DNA from: Paguma larvata
Lineage: Eukaryota; Chordata; Mammalia; Carnivora; Viverridae
Direction: 5' to 3'
Length of the DNA stretch: 64,000 nucleotides
Assembly (NCBI GenBank): GCA_030068075.1
Contig: CM057836.1
Location: 72,143,788 to 72,207,787 of the forward strand
The translations under genes were made by a program, and so were the position numbers. The notes under the pieces were generated by a model. It made no database searches, was not told the DNA's origin, and saw only the letters and a list, made by a program, of their open reading frames with translations. Of the stretch, positions 58,107 to 64,000 are shown in pieces; within the stretch, counting starts at the first letter, position 1; every line of letters starts with the position of its first letter.

Positions 58107-58118
58107 AAGAACACGTGA

Positions 58119-58466
58119 ATAGACCTGCGTGTCTTGTCTTCTAACTAATTGGGAGTTAACTACAATGCACTCTTCTGCACCTCATCTTTTCCATTTTGTA
58201 TGTTCTGGAGGTCTGTCTGGGCACACAAAGAGGCTCCTCATTCTTTTTTGTGGCTGTGTAATGCTCTACCATATTCACTGGGGAACGTTTAGCTTGCTTT
58301 CAATCTTGTAGTATCAAAACAGTGCTGCTGTGAAGACGCTTATGACTATAGGAAGGTAACTGTACATGTTTTCTAGAAAAGAAATTTGAGTCACATAGAA
58401 CAGAAATGTGGATTTTGATGGATGTTGCCAAGCTGTCCCCCCTTAGAGTTTGAAGGATGTACACTT
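58119..58466 (-). mobile_element. Ancient L1, antisense, segment 3 (3'-most)
   Basis: 'gtggctgtgtaatgctctacca', 'aacagtgctgctgtgaagacg' are antisense old-L1 3' landmarks. A SINE splits it from the next segment. Confidence 0.6.
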
Positions 58467-58674
58467 TTTTAAAAAACGTTTTTTTATTTTTGAGAGCGAG
58501 AGACAGAGCATGGGCAGGGGAGGGGCAGAGAGAGAGGGAGACATAGAATCTGAAGCAGGCTCCAGGCTCTGAGCTGGCAGCACAGAGCTTGACACTGGCT
58601 TGCACCCATGAACCATGAGATCATGACCTGAGCTGAAGCTGGACACTTAACCAACTGAGCCACCCAGGCGCCCC
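58467..58674 (-). mobile_element. Carnivoran tRNA-Lys SINE, antisense
   Basis: T-rich tail 'ttttttaaaaaacgtttttt', body, and head 'gccacccaggcgcccc'. Confidence 0.92.
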
Positions 58675-58675
58675 A

Positions 58676-59600
58676 ACAATTTACGCTTCTGTCAGCAGTC
58701 CACAATAGTGCCTCTTTGCCAACGTGGTATGTTATTGAGTTTGTGGTAGTCTGATAGGTGAATACGGTATCTCAGTATATCTTAAGTTTCTCTGTAAGTT
58801 TGAGTATTTTTTCATACATTTAAAAGATATTTTTTTTTTCTGTGAACTGTTGTCACTTTTTTTTTATGGTATTTGTTTCTCATTGTTTTTTTTAAAGGCG
58901 CTCTTTCTAGATTAGGAAACCAACTGTGAGTGGCAGAAGAAGAGCAAATTCTCATCCCAGTTTAATTTTTGATATTGCTTATGGTGGCTTATTTTACGGT
59001 TTTTGGATTTTCTGTCTTAATTTTGAAAGGCTTTATCCCCAAGGTCCTCCTTTGTACTTTTCTGCTTTCGTTTTATACACAGAAGTCTTTGACGTACTTG
59101 GAATTCGGCCTGATGAAAGTGTGAAGCAGAGATCCAACTTGGGTTCCAATCCCATATGTTGGAGAGTTCGTTGACTGAACCACCTTTTCAAATACTGGGA
59201 CTTGCCCCCCATAAGTATTTGGGGGGCAAGTGGTATGATGTTGATCTAGACCACACTTTTTAAATTACTGTGGGTCTATGATACATCTTAATAGCCAGTA
59301 GGGCTGGTCTCCTTCTTTTTCAAAATTTCCTGGCTACTCTTGCTTGTTTATTTTCCCATATGAACTTTAGAATCCTCTGTCTTGTTTTAAAAAAATCCTG
59401 GTGATGTTTTTATTGGGAACACGTTTAAAGTTATAAATTAACTCAGCGAGAATTGATATTTTTATGATGTTGAGTCTTCCTATCCAATAATATTGTTTGT
59501 CTTTCCATTTGTTGAAGTCTAATGTCCTTGACGGGCACTTTGAAGTTCTCTCTTATAGATCTTGTGCATGTCTTGTTTTATTTAATGGCAGCCTGCTGGT
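58676..59600 (-). mobile_element. Ancient L1 ORF2 3' half, antisense, segment 2
   Basis: Antisense ORF2 landmarks in order: 'gatccaacttgggttcc', 'atttcctggctactcttgc', 'catatgaactttagaatcc', 'cagcgagaattgatattttt', 'atgttgagtcttcctatcca', 'ctttccatttgttgaagtc', 'cttatagatcttgtgcatg'. All frames are broken. Confidence 0.8.
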
Positions 59601-60042
59601 TGTCCCAATATCCATTCTCGTTTTCTTCTTCAGGAAGAAAACGTTGTTGCCGTTACTGTTTTTCAAGCCTTGCTCATAGTGATGTCTCTATAAACTGGGA
59701 TTCGGAGCCTTCCTCAGAGTGGGGTGTGGTTATGTGGCTATGTTCTAGCCAATCGACTGTGTGAAGTCGCAAAATGAAGAGTCTTACTCTTCTCTTTCCT
59801 TCTACCTATTTCCTGAATGAGGACATCATGCCTGAGGGGTCAGCAGTCACCTTCAACCATAAAGAAAAGGACCAAGCTCCCAGTAATGGTGACTGGACTT
59901 CCCATTCTCCAGTTAACATTCATATGAAAAAGAAACTTGTATCTTATGTAAAGCACTGCTATCTGGGGGTTATATGATAATTACAGCTGAGTCCACTTCT
60001 AAAGAATGTAAGTTGCTATTATCTATTTTAAATTCCAGTTAC
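59600..60042. repeat. Older repeat-like segment, family not assigned
   Basis: 'ctctataaactgggattcgg', 'atgttctagccaatcgactgtgtgaag' and 'catcatgcctgaggggtcagcag' look like an old LTR or MITE piece inside the L1. Not named. Confidence 0.3.
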
Positions 60043-60059
60043 AAATGGGGTCTTTTCTT

Positions 60060-60255
60060 GAGGGTGACTGGGTGGCTCAGATGGTTGAGTGTCCGACTCA
60101 GGTCATGATCTCAGGGTCGTGGGATTGAGCCCCCTGTGGGACTCTAGGCGGAGCATGAAGCCTGCTTGGGATTCTCTCTCTCTCTCTGTCCCTCCCCCCA
60201 ACCCACGCTCATGCACACTCTCTCCCTCAAAAGAATTTTTTTTTTAATTAAAAAA
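60060..60255 (+). mobile_element. Carnivoran SINE (older subtype), sense
   Basis: Head 'agggtgactgggtggctcag', body 'ggtcgtgggattgagcccc', A-rich tail. Duplication AAATGGGGTCTTTTCTT (60043-60059) against AAACGGGGTCTTTTCTT (60269-60285); similarity extends about 13 bp further upstream. Confidence 0.92.
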
Positions 60256-60285
60256 AAATTCCTATTATAAACGGGGTCTTTTCTT

Positions 60286-60575
60286 CCATCATATTATTTA
60301 TCTGGCTGCATATGTATTTACTAGTTATTAATTCCTGCTTATCAGTGTATGCCCTGCCATGATACTGAATGTTGTTTATTTTTGTAAAGGAGTTTTCCAG
60401 TTGATTCTCCTGGGTTTTCCAAATCATCTGTCACTGGTGATCGTTTTTTACTTCCTCCTTTTCAGGGTTTACATTTCTAGCTGACTTATTTTGCCCGACT
60501 GCGTTAACTAGAACCTCAAGAACAATGCTAACTAACAATGGTGATAGTGAGCATATTTGGCAGTCTTTGGCTTTA
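60286..60575 (-). mobile_element. Ancient L1 ORF2 RT region, antisense, segment 1
   Basis: 'gcgttaactagaacctcaag', 'aacaatggtgatagtgagca' is the antisense ORF2 reverse-transcriptase region. Same L1 as 58676-59600, interrupted by a SINE. Confidence 0.65.
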
Positions 60576-60814
60576 GGGAGGGGTCCCTCCCAGCCCCTCC
60601 TTGGGCAGAATGCCTTTATCATAGCCCTTGTCCCTCAGTACCTGACTGAAGGCTGCTAGATCTTCACTTGACTGAGGACTTGTGAGAAATTCCATGGAAA
60701 CTCCCTTTCTCTCCCAGCTTCCAGAGATCCAAATGGGGTGTGTGGAAGACAGAAGGGAACAGAGTTTGTAGTGCCCCTCCTCTAGTCCTGGGATTCTCCT
60801 CCTTGGAGCTGGAT

Positions 60815-60995
60815 TGACATGGGCAGCTGGATAATTCTTTGTTGTGGGGGGTTGTCCTGTGCATTGTAGGAAGTTCAGTGGCAACCCTGACCTCTACGCA
60901 CTAGATGCTATTAACAACACCCCACCCCCACCCCCAGTTCACACGGCCCCAAAGGGCTCTAGACATTGTCGCATGTCCCCTGCGGGACCTCTGGT
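60815..60995 (+). mobile_element. MITE remnant, family shared with 46428-46566
   Basis: 'ttctttgttgtggggggttg', 'tgtcctgtgcattgtaggaag', 'ctctacgcactagatgcta', 'ctagacattgtcgcatgtcccctg'. Better preserved than the other copy. Confidence 0.65.
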
Positions 60996-61385
60996 GGACC
61001 GTTACTGCCCTAATCTAAGTCTTAAACAGTGATCAACGCTCCAAGATGGTCTGGCCCACATCATTAAGCCAAACAGGGATTTGAGAGCAAATCTATCGGG
61101 GAAGGGTGCTTGTGCCTGGAATGTCCTCTGTCATTTTATCTTAGGAGACAGGGAGCCTGACCACACCAGCCTTGGGGACATCTGGTATACCATCAACCGA
61201 TCTTTTTAAGCATCTTAGGAAATCGAGGCTCACCCACGCTTGCATGGCTGGCAAGAGGCAGTGCTGGGCTCACTCCACACAACTACCTGTGACCACCTTT
61301 CAGATCAAATATAAGATCCAGAAGCTGGAAATCTCTGTCTGCTGAGGGGACCCAAAATTCCTTTGGTCTTAAAAAGGTGGGCATT
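60996..61385. other. Intron 11, possible weak antisense MIR
   Basis: 61200-61290 has 'agcatcttaggaaatcgaggctcacc' and 'ggcaagaggcagtgctgggctc', a weak MIR-like order. Nothing else seen. Confidence 0.3.
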
Positions 61386-61611
61386 GGGGGGCGCCTGGGT
61401 GGCTCAGTTGATTAAGCATCCGACTTTGACTCAGGTCATGATCTCGTGGTTCGTGGGCTCGAGCTCTGCCTCAGGCTCTGAACTGTCAGCACAGAGCCCG
61501 AAGCCTGCTTCGGATTCTATGTCTCCCTCTCTCTCTGCCCCTCCTCTGCTCACACTCTGTCTCTGTCTCTCAAAAATGAGTAAATGGTAAAAAAAATTAA
61601 AAAAAGAAAAA
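61386..61611 (+). mobile_element. Carnivoran tRNA-Lys SINE, sense
   Basis: Head 'ggggcgcctgggtggctcag', A-rich tail with G interruptions. Duplication AGGTGGGC flanks it (61375-61382 and 61617-61624). Confidence 0.93.
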
Positions 61612-61779
61612 AAAAGAGGTGGGCTTCATGGTGAGAAGGGGACTACGGAGGCTGAGAGGTCACAGGTGCTGACAGGGAAGGAGCGATTTAGAGGCAGGAT
61701 GGTATAACCAAGGCTCCCTTGAGATAGGAGCACAGATCTCTTCCAGAAACTCAAAGGACAGTCAAGAAAGTCTCAAATA

Positions 61780-61865
61780 CCTTTGGGACTCAGTTTCCTT
61801 ATCTGTAAAATGGGGACAGTAATTGCCATGATTAAATGAGAGTGCCCGATGCATGGTGGTTTCTC
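61780..61865 (+). mobile_element. MIR SINE, sense (fragment)
   Basis: 'ggactcagtttccttatctgtaaaatggggacag', 'attaaatgagagtgcc'. Confidence 0.75.
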
Positions 61866-62741
61866 TAGGAGGAACTAACCGTATCTCGCTGTCTCCAGGA
61901 GTCTCCAACCATCGTTTCTTAAAACACACATGCCCTCTGAGGGCAGGCGAGTAGGTCTGCCAAACTCTTTGAGAAATACTTATTACCTCCTAGTGTGTAT
62001 AAACCTCAGAGACAGACTCTGTGAGTAAGGAATAGGAAGTCTACGTCACTGTAACATATGTGGGAAAAGTGTTAAATGATACTTGAGAGAAAGATGGAAA
62101 GAGACTGAAACTTTTAGTCTAGTCTGGTGAAAAAATCATGATCCCTTTCCCCTGGGCCTGGGGAACGACACTTCGCACGCACCGAGGGATACCAGTGCCC
62201 CAGGGGAGAAAGCGAAGGTGGGGGCCGTGATTTAAGGAGTGAGGGGGGGTGGGTAGAGCAGCACAGGTGTCACTAACCAGGATGGATGTGACAGCTTCCA
62301 GACCCTCAGCAACCTTCCCAGGCCCTTGGGGGTTGGCCCTCTGCACAGCCAGGGAGCAGCTGTGGTCGCGGCACGAATCTGTCCCTGTGCTTTGCGGCTC
62401 ACTGGGTGCAATCACACACCTTCCCTCTCTTTCTCCCAACAGCAGCCCCAACTTGTAAAGAACATGGCGGCAGGGCCGGGGGGGCGGCAGGGATTGGGGG
62501 GAGAGCACCAAGGCTGGCGAGGTGGGCAGGGACCTGAACAGCAGAAGCTGGGTGGAGTCTAGCTTTCCCCCCACAGCGCCTCAGCCCTCTTCTCTGGAAA
62601 TCATCCTTTTCTACTTATGAAACTGTGTTTTCCCAACTTGGCAGATGCCCCGAGAATAAGGGTCAGAAAAGTTGTCTTCTGTAAACCACGGGCATTTAGC
62701 AAAGGGTTGGGACAAGTTGAGCCCTTTCGCACGTAACAGAA
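61866..62741. other. Intron 11, no recognisable feature
   Basis: A G-rich patch at 62460-62505 (several runs of three or more G) could form a quadruplex. No gene seen. Confidence 0.4.
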
Positions 62742-62750
62742 AATTGAACA

Positions 62751-62960
62751 GGGGCACCTGCGGGGCTCAGTCGGTTGAGCATCCGACTCTTGGTTTTGGC
62801 TCACGTCACGATCTCCCGGTTTACGTGATCGAGCCCCATGTTGGGCTCTGTGCTGACAGTGCAGAGCCTGCTTGAGATTCTTTCTGCTCCTCTCTCTCTC
62901 TGCCCCTCCCTCTGCTCGCTCTCAAATTAAATAAACGTCAGGAAAAAAGAAAAGAAAAAG
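62751..62960 (+). mobile_element. Carnivoran SINE, sense
   Basis: Head 'ggggcacctgcggggctcag', body 'ggtttacgtgatcgagcccc', tail 'aaattaaataaacg' plus an A/G run. Duplication TTGAACA at 62744-62750 and 62961-62967. Confidence 0.92.
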
Positions 62961-62967
62961 TTGAACA

Positions 62968-63782
62968 ATTTTTTTTTTGCCTGACATGAAAACTCACCGC
63001 AAAGGAAGAGAGCCATATGCCCCCACCCTCATCAACCGGGCTCCAACAAATTTGAATTTCCCTTATTTTCCTGGTACTATGCTCACTGGACTACTTCTCT
63101 GGCATGCTACTTCCACAAAGCTCAGGCCTGAATGCCACACAGATGACAGCAAGTTCTTCCATTGACTTGCAGATAAGAGATTAGAAGGATTACTTTTCAG
63201 GACACCAACTATTCGGATCGCCAGAGAGCAGGCCCCTCGGGGGAGGTTATGAAGAAACTCTGCTTGGTTTTGGACAAACACGGGAGGCTGGCACGTGATG
63301 GTGGTTAATCAGATGGGAATACAGGCCCTCCTGGCAGATGTTGCCCAACACCTTCGCAAATTTAACAACGCGTTTACAAGAAAGACATCTTCCCCTCCAG
63401 GACGGCACACTCTCCTTGACATGGTGGCCATTGTTGGTGACTGGCCGGGTCCCTCCCCCGCTCCCCCACCACGCCCTCGGTGGCAGCCACCCCCGAGCAC
63501 CCCCAGGAAAGCCAAATCGCTCAAGTGTCGACTGTGTCCAACCCGTGGCAATGTGGTTATATGACGGAACTGGTAAGCTAGACCACGCTGTTTTGGCCAG
63601 CAGGCCTTCAGCTACTACACTGACCTCTGGAAATCTGAGGGGTGGAGTGGTACCCCTTTTGCAGCCAAAATAGTGTGGGGCCATACCTGGATGTGAAGAC
63701 TTGGAATCGAATCGCTATGGAGTAACTTAACTGACTGCACGATTGTCCAATTACTTTTTCTAATCCACAGTTGTGAAAGCAA
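62968..63782. other. Intron 11, no recognisable feature
   Basis: Overlapping frames of 111 and 145 codons on opposite strands (63247-63684) show no motif. No repeat recognised. Confidence 0.35.
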
Positions 63783-64000
63783 ATTTTTTTTTTGTTCGTT
63801 TTGAGAGAGGGAGAAAGAGAGAACGCAGGTGGGAAAGAGGGGGAGAGGGGCAGAGGAAGAGAGAGAGAAAGACAGAGAGAGACAGAAAGAGAGAGAGAGG
63901 GAGGGAGAGAGGGAGAATCCTAAGCAGGCGCCATGCCCAGCATGGACCCTGATGTGGGGCTCAATGCCACGACCCCGGGGTCGTGACCTGAGCCGATATC
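63783..64000 (-). mobile_element. Carnivoran SINE, antisense, cut by the window end
   Basis: T tail, about 130 bp of GA-rich sequence, then the older-subtype body 'ctcaatgccacgaccccggggtcgtgacc'. The head is beyond 64000. Confidence 0.88.

Overview
This window is mammalian nuclear DNA from a carnivore, most likely a cat-family (feliform) species. The evidence is about 21 copies of the carnivoran tRNA-Lys-derived SINE in its cat-type form (head GGGGCGCCTGGGTGGCTCAG, body with the 'cagctcagagcctggagcctg' type segment, A-rich tail), plus older pan-mammalian repeats (L1, L2, MIR, MaLR/MLT1-type LTRs, hAT-type MITEs). There is no prokaryotic gene organisation, and nearly all open frames are chance or repeat-derived.

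The one gene I can support is PRKCE (protein kinase C epsilon), transcribed on the minus strand. Its last four coding exons are all here, with correct splice sites, intact frames and exact phase: 53561-53699, 47918-48106, 43781-43927 and 18920-19066. Together they encode the C-terminal 206 residues (about 532-737 in human numbering): catalytic loop, DFG, activation loop with T566, the rest of the kinase C-lobe, then the AGC C-tail with turn motif T710 and hydrophobic motif S729. A repeat-free 3' UTR follows, probably ending at an AATAAA (minus strand) at 15790-15795. Everything from about 53.7 to 64 kb is the preceding intron. By human gene order, 1-15.77 kb is the intergenic region between PRKCE and the next gene (EPAS1 in human).

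Layout. 1-15.77 kb: downstream intergenic, with L1 remnants, two MaLR-like LTR pieces, L2/MIR, three SINEs and an odd TTTGCCG-rich segment at 11.0-11.8 kb. 15.77-19.07 kb: PRKCE 3' UTR and last exon. 19.07-43.78 kb: large last intron (24.7 kb), with seven SINEs, one of which carries an approximately 650-bp purine expansion, an MLT1-type LTR, an L1 3' end and several MITE/MIR copies. 43.78-53.70 kb: three exons and two shorter introns. 53.70-64 kb: intron dense in SINEs, including a nested inverted SINE pair at 57.36-57.81 kb and a decayed antisense L1.

I found no convincing undescribed system. The observations most worth checking are the purine tract in a SINE upstream of the last exon, a 48-bp direct repeat with one copy in the 3' UTR and one just past the predicted polyA site, a decayed inverted repeat pair in intron 12 whose two copies share an open peptide frame, a 51-bp near-identical direct repeat in intron 14, and the nested inverted SINE pair.
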